Of a stretch of DNA of 64,000 nucleotides, positions 44,754 through 53,416 are shown in pieces. Numbering within the stretch: the stretch's first letter is position 1; every line of letters starts with the position of its first letter. The DNA is taken from positions 8,074-72,073 of the forward strand of contig DJRQ01000035.1 of NCBI GenBank assembly GCA_002440125.1. Direction: 5' to 3'. The position numbers and the translations under genes are program-made. This DNA is from Caryophanales bacterium UBA6356. GTDB taxonomy: Bacteria; Bacillota_I; Bacilli_A; RFN20; CAG-826. Under the pieces are notes generated by a model. The model was not told where the DNA came from. It saw nothing but the letters and a program-made list of their open reading frames with translations, and searched no databases.

Positions 44754-45293
44754 CTAATAATTCTTTGCGCGAAGTTCGAAAAAGGCTTTCGGATGTCCGC
44801 AAACCGGGCAAACCTCAGGAGCGAATTTCCCCACCACGATGTGACCGCAATTGCGGCATTTCCAGACCGCCACGTCTTTGGAGACGAAGACCACGCCTTC
44901 TTTGACATTGGCAAGAAGTTTCTTGTAGCGTTCTTCATGCTCCTTCTCGATGGCACCAACCATCTTGAACTTATTGGCGATTTCGATAAAGCCTTCTTCG
45001 CGAGCGACTTTCTCGAATTCCTTATACATATCGGTCCATTCGTAGTTCTCGCCAGCCGCCGCCGCCTCAAGATTCTCGGCGGTTGTTGGAACATCGCCGC
45101 CATTAAGGTATTTGAACCAAAGCTTGGCGTGTTCCTTTTCGTTATCGGCCGTCTCTAAGAAGATGGCGGCTATTTGCTCATACCCTTCTTTCTTGGCTTT
45201 CGAGGCGAAGAAAGTGTATTTATTGCGAGCTTGGCTTTCACCCGCGAAAGCGGTCATTAGATTTTTTTCGGTTTGAGATCCTTTGAATTCCAT
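44754..45293 (-). CDS. rbr: Rubrerythrin
   Basis: A 179-residue non-haem iron peroxidase that removes hydrogen peroxide in anaerobes. The N-terminal ferritin-like domain supplies diiron ligands ([24 protein letters not shown] and later E-x-x-H motifs). The C-terminal rubredoxin-like domain has CRNCGH and CPVCGHP for the single iron. ATG 45293 has AAGGAG upstream, and it has its own promoter and terminator. Its presence supports an anaerobic lifestyle. Confidence 0.96.
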   Translation of the reverse strand: MEFKGSQTEKNLMTAFAGESQARNKYTFFASKAKKEGYEQIAAIFLETADNEKEHAKLWFKYLNGGDVPTTAENLEAAAAGENYEWTDMYKEFEKVAREEGFIEIANKFKMVGAIEKEHEERYKKLLANVKEGVVFVSKDVAVWKCRNCGHIVVGKFAPEVCPVCGHPKAFFELRAKNY

Positions 45294-45316
45294 GTTTTGT
45301 TTCTCCTTATGCCTCC

Positions 45317-45344
45317 ATTATAGTTCTTAAGTTTCACTTTGCGA
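45317..45344 (-). promoter_or_regulatory. Rubrerythrin promoter
   Basis: -35 TCGCAA (45339-45344), 16-bp spacer, -10 TATAAT (45317-45322). Confidence 0.55.
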
Positions 45345-45353
45345 GCGAAACGC

Positions 45354-46154
45354 TTAAGAGTCTTTTTTGCGCGGGAGATAGCGGATGGTTTCGTAATTGT
45401 CCAAAGAACTACTCACTTCCACCATATAGGTATAAACTTGTTCCCTTAAAAGTTTCGTCCTTTCGCCTAGAGGCTTGCTCATATCCGGCTCGAAAACGCC
45501 ACTCACATGCATTACGACGCGAGGAGAGAGAAAACGAAGGATCTTCCTTTTCTCGTAAGTCACGCATGTGGCAACAACTGGCCTTCCCAAAGAAGCTGGA
45601 TAGGTGAAGGATTTTTCCGAAAAAGGGCGGATGCGCGTGCAATAAGGCCAAATATGGGCTTCTGGGAAAATAAGAATGGCATTGCCGTGCTTGATATGCG
45701 CCTCCACCGCGTCAAGGAAGGATTTCGTTTGCTCGCTATAGCTAGGCAAAGGAAGCGCTCCAATCATCGTTTCGATGGGGCGAAGGGCGGATTTGGAGAC
45801 GGCTTCATTAGAGCAAAGCACGAATGTTCTCCTTGGTGGGATAAGCCAAACGGGCGCAAAGAAAGCATCCCCGATAGAAGTATGGTTTCCATAGACGAAG
45901 AAACCCTTCCTCCCCAATCTTGCCTTCCGGAATTTTCTTTTCCCCCGAATCTTAAAGCCATAGACGAGCTTGCCGACAACCCAAAAAACGGGGATAGCGA
46001 TGATGTAATAGAGAATCCCGCTAAAAAGCCAATAGAACGGCGATTTGTGATAGAACTTGAAGTTTTTCGGAAGGGGCTTATGCTTAAAGCTCTTCGTGCC
46101 GGCGAAGTCGTCTTTCAAGGGGTCGTCATAATAGACAATCTTTTTTTCTTTCAT
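45354..46154 (-). CDS. 1-acylglycerol-3-phosphate acyltransferase-like protein (PlsC family)
   Basis: A 266-residue membrane-associated acyltransferase. After a hydrophobic stretch (about residues 40-65) comes the catalytic NHTSIGD (H-x4-D, about residue 91), then the substrate motif LIFPEAH (about 158-164). Probably makes phosphatidic acid. The start overlaps the stop of the glycosyltransferase (ATGA), pointing to a lipid or glycolipid operon. Acyl specificity cannot be told. Confidence 0.85.
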   Translation of the reverse strand: MKEKKIVYYDDPLKDDFAGTKSFKHKPLPKNFKFYHKSPFYWLFSGILYYIIAIPVFWVVGKLVYGFKIRGKRKFRKARLGRKGFFVYGNHTSIGDAFFAPVWLIPPRRTFVLCSNEAVSKSALRPIETMIGALPLPSYSEQTKSFLDAVEAHIKHGNAILIFPEAHIWPYCTRIRPFSEKSFTYPASLGRPVVATCVTYEKRKILRFLSPRVVMHVSGVFEPDMSKPLGERTKLLREQVYTYMVEVSSSLDNYETIRYLPRKKDS

Positions 46155-47302
46155 GCTTTTTTGTCTTTTTTCAGTTTGGCCGTCTCATGAACCATTTCGA
46201 CCATTTTCTCCATGCAGGTGTCGAAATCGAATTGGCCAACGTAAGTTTTATAGAGCTCTTGGTTCTTTTTCCTTTCCAAAGGATGCTCTATCCAATAATC
46301 GATTCGACTGGCAAGATCCTTAAAGGAATCCTCTTTGAAAAGGTTCTTATCCGTCAAAGCGAAGGTCTTGGTGGCGCTAAGAGGCGAATCATTGATAAGC
46401 GGGGTAAGTCCCGAGGCGATGGCTTCAAGGCAAGAAATCGCTTCGATCTCCACGCGTGAGGCATGGACATATAAATCGGCCATCGATAGGAGTTCGATGA
46501 GCTCAGGATGCGAATAGAACTTAAACAAAGGATGAAGACCGCGTTTTTTGGCTTCTTTTTGGAGTTCTTCCAAACGAGGGCCGCTGCCAGCTAAAACAAG
46601 TTGGATATCATCCTTGTGCTTCGAGCAAGCGACAGCCTTGATGAGAAGCTTCTGATTCTTCTCTTTGCTATAGCGGCCCGTCATCACGATGACGAATTTA
46701 TTCTCCCATTCGGGAAGGCGCTTCACGTCAAGCTTTTTGAAATCGCGGGAGACGCCGTTAGAGATAACAACGCCCGGCGTTTTTTTGCCAATGGCCTTCT
46801 CAAAGACCCCTTCGATAAAGGAAGTCGGATAGTGAATGGTGTCGACGTATTGATAGAAATGCTTCCACATCCATTTATAGACGCCGCGATTCACTCTTGT
46901 GCTTCGGATGAGATTAAAGAAATGGGCGGTGACGTTTTCTGCCTGGACATGGAATCCGGCACTTACCGGAATCCCCATTTCATGGGCCATTTTAACCGTT
47001 TTCAAGCCAGCTGGAAAAGGCATCATGATATGGACTTCATCCGTGCCTTTAAGCGCTTCTATCAAGGTACTCGCTTTCGGCTTGGCCAAACCGACCCCAT
47101 TATGGTCGACGATGGGTTGAAATATGCCAAAGTTGTAACGGGGGAGAACATAGAAAAAATCTTCGCCCTCTCGCTCCGCGTCAGGACAAACAACCCGAAC
47201 TTCGTCGCCCGCTTTTTTTAAAGCCTCTATTAAATGAAGAGCCGCGATGGTCGTGCCATTGTTCGGTTTCCCCAAGACATCGCAAATTACAGTAACTATC
47301 AT
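46151..47302 (-). CDS. GT4-family glycosyltransferase, probably glycolipid synthesis
   Basis: A 383-residue GT-B-fold enzyme. The N-terminal domain has the donor/acceptor-side NNGTTIAALHLIEAL (about residues 14-28) and a His-containing AGFHVQAE; the C-terminal domain has TGRYSKEKNQKLLIKAV and the E-x7-E signature ASRVEIEAISCLEAIASG. It resembles diacylglycerol glucosyltransferases of wall-poor Bacillota; the neighbouring PlsC gene fits glycolipid synthesis. Acceptor is inference. GGAG lies upstream of ATG 47302. Confidence 0.82.
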   Translation of the reverse strand: MIVTVICDVLGKPNNGTTIAALHLIEALKKAGDEVRVVCPDAEREGEDFFYVLPRYNFGIFQPIVDHNGVGLAKPKASTLIEALKGTDEVHIMMPFPAGLKTVKMAHEMGIPVSAGFHVQAENVTAHFFNLIRSTRVNRGVYKWMWKHFYQYVDTIHYPTSFIEGVFEKAIGKKTPGVVISNGVSRDFKKLDVKRLPEWENKFVIVMTGRYSKEKNQKLLIKAVACSKHKDDIQLVLAGSGPRLEELQKEAKKRGLHPLFKFYSHPELIELLSMADLYVHASRVEIEAISCLEAIASGLTPLINDSPLSATKTFALTDKNLFKEDSFKDLASRIDYWIEHPLERKKNQELYKTYVGQFDFDTCMEKMVEMVHETAKLKKDKKA

Positions 47303-47303
47303 G

Positions 47304-47939
47304 CTATTCTCCGTCTATATCTTTGAAAGTGATCTTCGCGCTCGCCAATCTCCCCGTAAGGAAACGTTCTTTTTTCCGTTCGGCGCTATCGAAGAAGATT
47401 TTATCGAAAGCCTCCCAAAAAAGCACCCATTCGGCGGTGCTTAGCAGCTCCGTGGCAATAAGAAACAAAAAATTGAGACCCGGGTCTTTCGAACCAAGCT
47501 GGTTCGAAAAAGCGCTCACGATGGCAAAGGCCAGCAAAAACAAAATGCCAACCTGGGTCATAATGAAAACCGCTATATGGCTGCTTTTCTTCTTCGCTCC
47601 CAGCGAATCGAAGGAAAACAAATAGTGATTGCGGTAAAGGGAGGCGATCTCGATTTGACGCTCTTTTAAGGAATTTCCAAGCTCAAAATCAATAGACAAT
47701 GGAGCATCGGGTGGGAATTCCGAAACGACCCTTTCGATATAGTTAAAAACCTCTCCGTTAAGCTCTTGTTTGTTGCTATAGGCATCAAAGCAAGCGTCTT
47801 CCGAAGCCAAGAAGACCGTAACATGAAAAACCCCGTTCTCGTCCTTCTTAGAAAGGAGAGCCTTCTCTCTTTCCAAGGAAGCATCCAAGCGGATGGACTC
47901 GATCTTCTCCCCTAATGCTTTAAAATCTTTTCTTCTCAT
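47304..47939 (-). CDS. Unknown membrane protein heading the lipid operon
   Basis: A 211-residue protein I do not recognise. The first ~125 residues are soluble; then two membrane segments (about 128-150 and 160-178, the second with TELLSTAEWVLFWEAF) and a short basic tail. It is separated from the glycosyltransferase gene by one base. A TAGAAT lies 9 nt before the ATG and the ribosome site is poor, so it may be nearly leaderless. Confidence 0.65.
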   Translation of the reverse strand: MRRKDFKALGEKIESIRLDASLEREKALLSKKDENGVFHVTVFLASEDACFDAYSNKQELNGEVFNYIERVVSEFPPDAPLSIDFELGNSLKERQIEIASLYRNHYLFSFDSLGAKKKSSHIAVFIMTQVGILFLLAFAIVSAFSNQLGSKDPGLNFLFLIATELLSTAEWVLFWEAFDKIFFDSAERKKERFLTGRLASAKITFKDIDGE

Positions 47940-47948
47940 ATCCCAACT

Positions 47949-47954
47949 ATTCTA
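47949..47954 (-). promoter_or_regulatory. -10 element of the lipid operon
   Basis: TAGAAT ends 9 nt before ATG 47939; no good -35. Confidence 0.4.
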
Positions 47955-48493
47955 CAATAGCCGAAAAGGAAGAAAAAGAAAGACTTCTTTGGGCTTATTC
48001 TATCGATGGAAGCTACATCTTTCTTTCAAAAGACGCCAACTTCCCATAAGCTTTGCCTAACCTTCGAAACCGATTTCTCCATATTCGCGCAAAAATGATT
48101 CCAAGGGACTTTCTCTCTTGCTATAGAGCCAAAAACAAGAAGCTCCGATAAAGCGCATGGATGGAGCCTCGTTAAACAAAGTAGCCAGAATGAATAACGT
48201 TTTAAAAAAGAAGAAACGATAGGAAATGCTAAAAGCCAGCCAAATGAGGGGACGTTTCTAAAATCCTTTCTTCGGAGCCAAATGAATCCGCCGAAAAAAT
48301 CGAAAAAAGCAAAATCCTCTCTATCGCCATCAAGGATCTCGAAAAGCTTTGAGGAAAACACAAGGTATCGCTTGGGGAAGAAAGAAAGACTTTTTGTAAA
48401 TAATGCCGATTCGAGAAAGAGGAAACGTAGAGGTGCAAGACGCAAGAAAAAAGGGAAAAGACAAAACAAGAGCAAAAAAACTCCCCTCAAAAA

Positions 48494-48522
48494 GCAAAAA
48501 ATAAAACCCTGGCGAACCAGGG
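48494..48522 (-). terminator. Terminator of the initiator tRNA
   Basis: A 6-bp stem (CCCTGG/CCAGGG, 4-nt loop) followed on the minus strand by TTTTATTTTTT. Confidence 0.85.
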
Positions 48523-48533
48523 CATACTTCATT

Positions 48534-48608
48534 TGGTTGCGGGGAATGGACTTGAACCATCAGCCTTCAGGTTATGGGCCTGACGAGCTACCATTGCTCT
48601 ACCCCGCG
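48534..48608 (-). tRNA. Initiator tRNA-Met (anticodon CAU) with C33 and A29-U41
   Basis: A 75-nt cloverleaf with encoded CCA. The C1-A72 mismatch (5' CGCGGGG against CCCCGCA) marks it as the initiator. The anticodon stem is TCAGG/CCTGA with loop CCCATAA. Bacterial initiators normally have three G-C pairs (29-41, 30-40, 31-39) and U33; here 29-41 is A-U and position 33 is C. A promoter and terminator flank it, so it looks expressed. Confidence 0.93.
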
Positions 48609-48620
48609 ACAAGCTTTGTT

Positions 48621-48648
48621 ATCATAGCATCGATTTTGGCTTTGACAA
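48621..48648 (-). promoter_or_regulatory. Initiator tRNA promoter
   Basis: -35 TTGTCA (48643-48648), 16-bp spacer, extended -10 TGC TATGAT (48621-48626). Confidence 0.7.
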
Positions 48649-48720
48649 GGGGGTTAAGACGCTTTTTTGGCCTTTTCGGCGTCCCGAAAAAGAAAACAGG
48701 ACGGCTAAAACGCGAAAAAA

Positions 48721-51039
48721 CTATTTGTTTGGGGAATCTATTTTCTCGATGGTGTAGACCCTGGTCCCAAAATCAAAGAGGACCCTGGTATCGCCGTTTA
48801 GCCCCGTCCCCTTCCATCTTTCGCTTAATGGCAATTGCTTGGCGCTTAATAGCTTTCCCGAAACCACTTGATCGAATTTCTCATTGGCAAGGCTCTTCCT
48901 TTTGGATAAGGCCAATAGGGCAAAACCCTCTTCGTTAAGATGAATGGGCGAAAGATAGTTTACAAGATAGCCAAAAGAGGAGATAGGAAGCGCCTCTTCT
49001 CTGTCCCTCACGCGATATAGAGCGAGATCCTCTAGGCCTTTTGCCGAAAGATATTCCCTTTCGCCATTAAGATTGTTCACCGAATAAAAGGTCGAGACCA
49101 AAGCCTTCCCCTCTTTTAAGACTTCCCAGCTTTCGCGTCTAAAATCGTTATCGAGAAAGGTTTCAAGGCGAAAGAAATCCCCGAATTGCAAAAGGAAACG
49201 ATGTTCTTTATAGAAGCCTATTTGCTTTTTTATCGAGGAAAGCTCCACTTTTGAAAGATCCAAGAGATCGAGCTCATAGCCAAGGACGCCGAAAGAAGCG
49301 ACGTCGAACTTGTTCTCAAAAGAGGTCTTCCTCATCGTTTGGCTATTGATTTTCGAAGAGACGTGATTGGATAAAGCGCTTAAGGGGAAGAAATAAGAAG
49401 CGCTTCTTTCGATCCGAATCCGTTCGAAGCTATCCGTGCAATCGCTTAGCCAGCTTTGATCGAAGTAGCGAAGCATGCCATAATCGAAGCGATTCCCGCC
49501 ACTCGCGCAATTCTCCAAAAGCGCGTTCGGGAAGCGGCGACGGATTTCTTTCAAAACGGCATAAAGCCCCTTCATATAGTCCATCATGTAGGCGCCATTA
49601 TTCCCGGGCACTTCTCCAAGTGGCCGATTGAAATCCCACTTAAGGTAAGTGAGATTGGGGATGGAAAGGACTCTCGAGACGGAGGCGACGATAAATTCCT
49701 GAACCTCTTTTTTCGTGAGGTCCAAAACGTATTGATGTCGCCCTAAAAGAGGTTCGCCCGAGGTGCTTTTTATTATCCAATCGGGATGGCGTCGATAAAG
49801 GTCGCTTTCCTTAGAAACCATTTCCGGCTCCATCCACGTCCCAAAGCCAAGTCCCAACTTCTTGGCGTAGGAAGATAAGCCTTCGAGTCCAGAAGGCAAC
49901 TTCTTGGAGTTGCAATACCAATCTCCGAGGCTTCTTTTGTCGTCTTTTCTTTCCCCAAACCAGCCATCATCCAAGACGAAAAACTCGATGCCAAGTTCTT
50001 TCGCCTTTCGCATGAGGCGATGGATTCTGTTTTCGTTAAAATCCATTCCGGTAGCTTCCCAATTGTTATAGAAAACGGGCCTTTCCTTAGAAGCGTTCCC
50101 CTTAGGAAGAACATGATTCCTCATAAAAGAGTGGAAATTGTGAGAGAGGCCTTCTCTCCCTTGGGGCGAATAGCTCATCAAGGAAATGGGAGAAAGAGCG
50201 CTTCCGAAGGGGGGAAGGGTTTTTTCGAACAAAAGATCGGATACCCCTTGATGAACGCGGATACGACCTGAAATATCGCGATCGATTTCGGCGAAGAAGG
50301 AGCCGCTATAAAGGAAAGAGAAGCCATATGCGCTCTCCATGGATTCCTCTTTCGAAAGAAGGAAGAAAGGGGCGAGGCGGTTCGAGGAAGCGCCGCTGTC
50401 GCTATAAAGGAGAGTCGTCCCTAATGGCACTTTTCTTCTTTCTTCGTGAAGCTCATTCGCCCACGCTCCGCCAAAGGTCGATAACATATAGCCTTCGTCG
50501 TTTAAAAGAAGGGAAAAGGAGGACAATCTAAGGATTGATAGAGGCCCATCTCCCCCATTTCGAATTTCGATATAGCGGCCTATCACATCTTCTTTCGGAT
50601 AAACAAGATAATGAAGAAGGAGCCGAATATCGTTTCTTTCTTCCTTTAAACAGACGATGAGTTCCTCCCCATCCCCATATGGAGAGGGGAAATCGAGGTT
50701 TTCTTGTGCCTTACGAAGACGATAGGAATCGTAGAGGAAGGAGAAAGAGGCCCTTTCCTCCGTTTTCAAAATCAAAGAGGGCCGAGAAGGATTGCCTCCA
50801 AAAGGAAGAGTCGCTTCCAAGGGCTCCTGGTCCAAGGTGAAGTTTGGGTTATCCTCGCATAAATAAAGGGAAGAACCGCTGGGATTATTCACTTTTAGCC
50901 CGAAAGAAGGGATTTCCTCCTTTCGGATTTTGGAGCCGAAGTGATCTAGCACGAGTCGCTTATTCGAATCTACTTCCAGCAAATAAGAGCTTTCCTTCCC
51001 AGAAAGAAGGAAAAAAGAGGGAAAAACTTCAATGCTCAT
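48721..51039 (-). CDS. Alpha-galactosidase (GH36)
   Basis: A 772-residue GH36 enzyme that removes alpha-1,6-galactose from raffinose-type or melibiose-type sugars. An N-terminal beta-sandwich (about 1-310) precedes the catalytic barrel with VLDDGWFG (355-362), nucleophile Asp 469 in YLKWDFN and acid/base Asp 533 in SDCTDS; a C-terminal beta domain follows. There is no signal peptide, so it acts on imported sugars. ATG 51039 has GAGAGGG upstream; the frame extending to 51090 would run past the promoter and into the divergent GH2 gene. No terminator is clear after the gene. Confidence 0.93.
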   Translation of the reverse strand: MSIEVFPSFFLLSGKESSYLLEVDSNKRLVLDHFGSKIRKEEIPSFGLKVNNPSGSSLYLCEDNPNFTLDQEPLEATLPFGGNPSRPSLILKTEERASFSFLYDSYRLRKAQENLDFPSPYGDGEELIVCLKEERNDIRLLLHYLVYPKEDVIGRYIEIRNGGDGPLSILRLSSFSLLLNDEGYMLSTFGGAWANELHEERRKVPLGTTLLYSDSGASSNRLAPFFLLSKEESMESAYGFSFLYSGSFFAEIDRDISGRIRVHQGVSDLLFEKTLPPFGSALSPISLMSYSPQGREGLSHNFHSFMRNHVLPKGNASKERPVFYNNWEATGMDFNENRIHRLMRKAKELGIEFFVLDDGWFGERKDDKRSLGDWYCNSKKLPSGLEGLSSYAKKLGLGFGTWMEPEMVSKESDLYRRHPDWIIKSTSGEPLLGRHQYVLDLTKKEVQEFIVASVSRVLSIPNLTYLKWDFNRPLGEVPGNNGAYMMDYMKGLYAVLKEIRRRFPNALLENCASGGNRFDYGMLRYFDQSWLSDCTDSFERIRIERSASYFFPLSALSNHVSSKINSQTMRKTSFENKFDVASFGVLGYELDLLDLSKVELSSIKKQIGFYKEHRFLLQFGDFFRLETFLDNDFRRESWEVLKEGKALVSTFYSVNNLNGEREYLSAKGLEDLALYRVRDREEALPISSFGYLVNYLSPIHLNEEGFALLALSKRKSLANEKFDQVVSGKLLSAKQLPLSERWKGTGLNGDTRVLFDFGTRVYTIEKIDSPNK

Positions 51040-51079
51040 TGCCCTCTCATGATAGCATAAGAAAAAAGAGGGTTGAGAA
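51040..51079. promoter_or_regulatory. 40-bp divergent start region with a shared inverted repeat
   Basis: CCCTCT (51042-51047) and AGAGGG (51066-51071) are inverted copies. Each supplies the ribosome site of one divergent gene, and an extended -10 (TGC TATCAT) for the GH36 gene lies between them. Confidence 0.5.
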
Positions 51080-53416
51080 ATGGATTTCAAGAGTAACTAC
51101 GATTGGCGCTTTGTCGAAGGCTACAAAGAGAGCTATTTGAAAGATGGCCTCCCTGAAACGGCAAGAAGGGTGGACCTCCCCCATTATGGCGTCAAAACGC
51201 CACGTCACTACTTCGACTCTTCCGTTTATCAAAAGGTTTTTTGCTACGAGAAGAGATTCGAAGTCTTTTTGGCGAAGGGCGAATCGCTCTTCCTAAGGAT
51301 GGAAGGCGCCTTCCAAAAGACAAGAGCCTACCTCAATGGGCTCTTCGTCAAAGAAGAAATCACAAGCTATTTTCCGACTGTTTTCGACCTCACGCCCTTT
51401 GCTCAAGATGGGGAAAACCGCTTATTGCTGGTCGTGGATTCTCGTGAAGACAAAGCGATCCCTCCTTTTGGGAATGTCGTGGATTATATGACCTTCGCCG
51501 GCATCTATCGCCCTCTCGAACTCCAAATCAAAAAGGAGAGCTTCATCGAAAAGGCGTTCTTTAGAGGCAAAGCCGATGGCACCTATCATATCGACGCTTC
51601 CGTGAAAGGCGAAGGAGAGCTTTTCTTCTCCCTTTCCAAAAACGGCCTTCCCATTCGGGATTTCAAAGAGAAAGAAGGACGGATATCCGATATCGATCCA
51701 TGGGACATCGATAATCCGGTCCTTTATTCTCTAAAAGCCTCCCTTAGAAAGGATGGCGTCCTTCTTGACGAAAAGAAGATGCAAATCGGTTTTCGCGATA
51801 TCGAATGGAAGAGAAATGGCTTCTATCTAAATGGAAAGAAGAGAAAGCTCCTTGGCTTGAATCGACACCAAAACTACCCCTTTATCGGCGCCAGCGCGAC
51901 CAAAAGCCTTCAAGAACTCGATGCCGACATCTTGAAAAGGGAAATCGGCGTCGACGTCGTTCGCACTTCCCATTATCCCCAAAGCGAAGATTTCTTATCG
52001 CGAGCCGACGAAATAGGCCTTTTGGTGATTGATGAGGTGCCGGGATGGCAATATGTTTCGAAAGACGAAAAGTGGCGTCAAGTCTTTCTGTCCTTCATCG
52101 AAAGAATGGTTCTAAAGGAAAGGAACCACCCTTCTTTAATCGCCTATGGCGTCCGAATCGACGAAAGCGAAGACGACGATGAACTCTATTCGAAAGCCAA
52201 TGAAATCGCCCATCGCCTTGATCCGAGTCGAAAGACGCTTGGCGTCAGGAACTTCAAAAAAAGCAGTCTTTTGGAAGATATCTACGCCTATAACGATTTC
52301 TCAGGCGGCGACGTCCAACATGGATTGACCAATCCGAAGACCATCACCAAAGCCAAAGCCCCGCTTCTTATAAGCGAATTCGCCGGCCATATGTTCCCGA
52401 CCAAAGCCTTCGATAATCCTTCTCGGAGAGAAGAACAAGCTCTCCGTCATCTGAAGGTGATGGACGACTTCTATAAGCACCCAAACCTTTCCATGGCCAT
52501 TGGCTGGTGCGCATTCGACTACAACACCCACAAAGAATTCGGAAGCGGAGACGCCATATGCTACCATGGGGTAAATGACATCTATCGAAACCCCAAAGAA
52601 GCGTCTTTCGCCTATAAAAGCCAGAAAGAAGAAGGAACGGTTTTGGAGGTCCTTGGGAGCTTTATCACCGGCGATAACGACGAGGCTTTGATGAAGCCTC
52701 TTTACGTCCTCACCAATTGCGACTTCCTTTCTTTATATGCCAAAGACGCCTTTATCGGTCGTTTTTACCCAAATGCCGAAGCCTACCCCCATTTGCCCCA
52801 TCCGCCGATATGCATCGACGATTGGATCGGCGAAAGTTTTAAGGAAGGGCTTTCGAAAGGGAATTCCAAAAGAGTCGTCTCCCTTTTGAATGCGATCGCC
52901 TCGAAAGGGGTCGCCCATTTAGGGATTGGCGATTATTTGCGATTCGCTTCCATCGCTCTAAGAACCGGACTAAAGGTCAAAAACATCACTTCCCTTTATT
53001 ACAAATACGTCACATCCTGGGGGAAAGAGGCTAGAATCTATCGTTTGGAAGGTTATAAAAACGGAAAGAAGGTCATCGAAAAAAGGCTCTCTTTATCCAC
53101 TTCGTGGCATATCGAAGCTTCTTTTTCCAAAGAGACACTCGAAAACAAGGAAACCTACGACACCTTGATGGTTCGACTTCTCGCCAAGGACGAAAATGGG
53201 AGCATTCTCCCCTATTTCGACGAAGTCGCCTCGCTTTCTTTGGAAGGCCCTTTGGAAGCGCTTAGCCCCACTCGACTGGCATTTTCGGGAGGTCGTCTTT
53301 CTTTTCTTATTCGTTCCAAAGACACCAAAGAAAATGCCTTGGGCCATATCCGGATTGAGATAGAAAAAGAAGTTCTAAAGAAAGATATCGAAGTGCTTTC
53401 TTACCACCTGTTATAG
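51080..53416 (+). CDS. Beta-galactosidase-like glycosidase (GH2)
   Basis: A 778-residue GH2 enzyme without a leader, so intracellular. The sugar-binding N-terminal sandwich and immunoglobulin-like domain precede the barrel. Typical landmarks are GLNRHQNYP (259-267), VVRTSHYPQ (293-301), and nucleophile Glu 433 in ISEFAGH. The acid/base site reads RIDES (Asp 361, Glu 362), whereas this subfamily normally has RINES with the near-universal Asn-Glu pair. It ends 16 bp inside the convergent DUF2804 gene. Beta-galactosidase is most likely; glucuronidase is less so. Confidence 0.9.
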   Translation: MDFKSNYDWRFVEGYKESYLKDGLPETARRVDLPHYGVKTPRHYFDSSVYQKVFCYEKRFEVFLAKGESLFLRMEGAFQKTRAYLNGLFVKEEITSYFPTVFDLTPFAQDGENRLLLVVDSREDKAIPPFGNVVDYMTFAGIYRPLELQIKKESFIEKAFFRGKADGTYHIDASVKGEGELFFSLSKNGLPIRDFKEKEGRISDIDPWDIDNPVLYSLKASLRKDGVLLDEKKMQIGFRDIEWKRNGFYLNGKKRKLLGLNRHQNYPFIGASATKSLQELDADILKREIGVDVVRTSHYPQSEDFLSRADEIGLLVIDEVPGWQYVSKDEKWRQVFLSFIERMVLKERNHPSLIAYGVRIDESEDDDELYSKANEIAHRLDPSRKTLGVRNFKKSSLLEDIYAYNDFSGGDVQHGLTNPKTITKAKAPLLISEFAGHMFPTKAFDNPSRREEQALRHLKVMDDFYKHPNLSMAIGWCAFDYNTHKEFGSGDAICYHGVNDIYRNPKEASFAYKSQKEEGTVLEVLGSFITGDNDEALMKPLYVLTNCDFLSLYAKDAFIGRFYPNAEAYPHLPHPPICIDDWIGESFKEGLSKGNSKRVVSLLNAIASKGVAHLGIGDYLRFASIALRTGLKVKNITSLYYKYVTSWGKEARIYRLEGYKNGKKVIEKRLSLSTSWHIEASFSKETLENKETYDTLMVRLLAKDENGSILPYFDEVASLSLEGPLEALSPTRLAFSGGRLSFLIRSKDTKENALGHIRIEIEKEVLKKDIEVLSYHLL

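Larger units (their letters stand above)
47940..48533. other. Intergenic region with no convincing gene
   Basis: About 590 bp between the lipid operon and the initiator tRNA. Frames exist on both strands, but they are artefacts of a strongly purine-rich strand (Lys/Arg-rich on plus, Phe-rich on minus) with no start signals. The only clear features are the -10 of the lipid operon and the tRNA terminator. Confidence 0.6.

Noticed and set aside
48026..48532. 168-codon minus-strand frame rich in Phe and Leu upstream of the lipid operon
   Set aside because: It starts inside the initiator-tRNA terminator, has no ribosome site, and its composition simply mirrors a purine-rich plus strand.
48282..48938. 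218-codon plus-strand frame, Lys/Arg-rich
   Set aside because: It runs through the antisense of the initiator tRNA and into the end of the GH36 gene; low-complexity start and no ribosome site.
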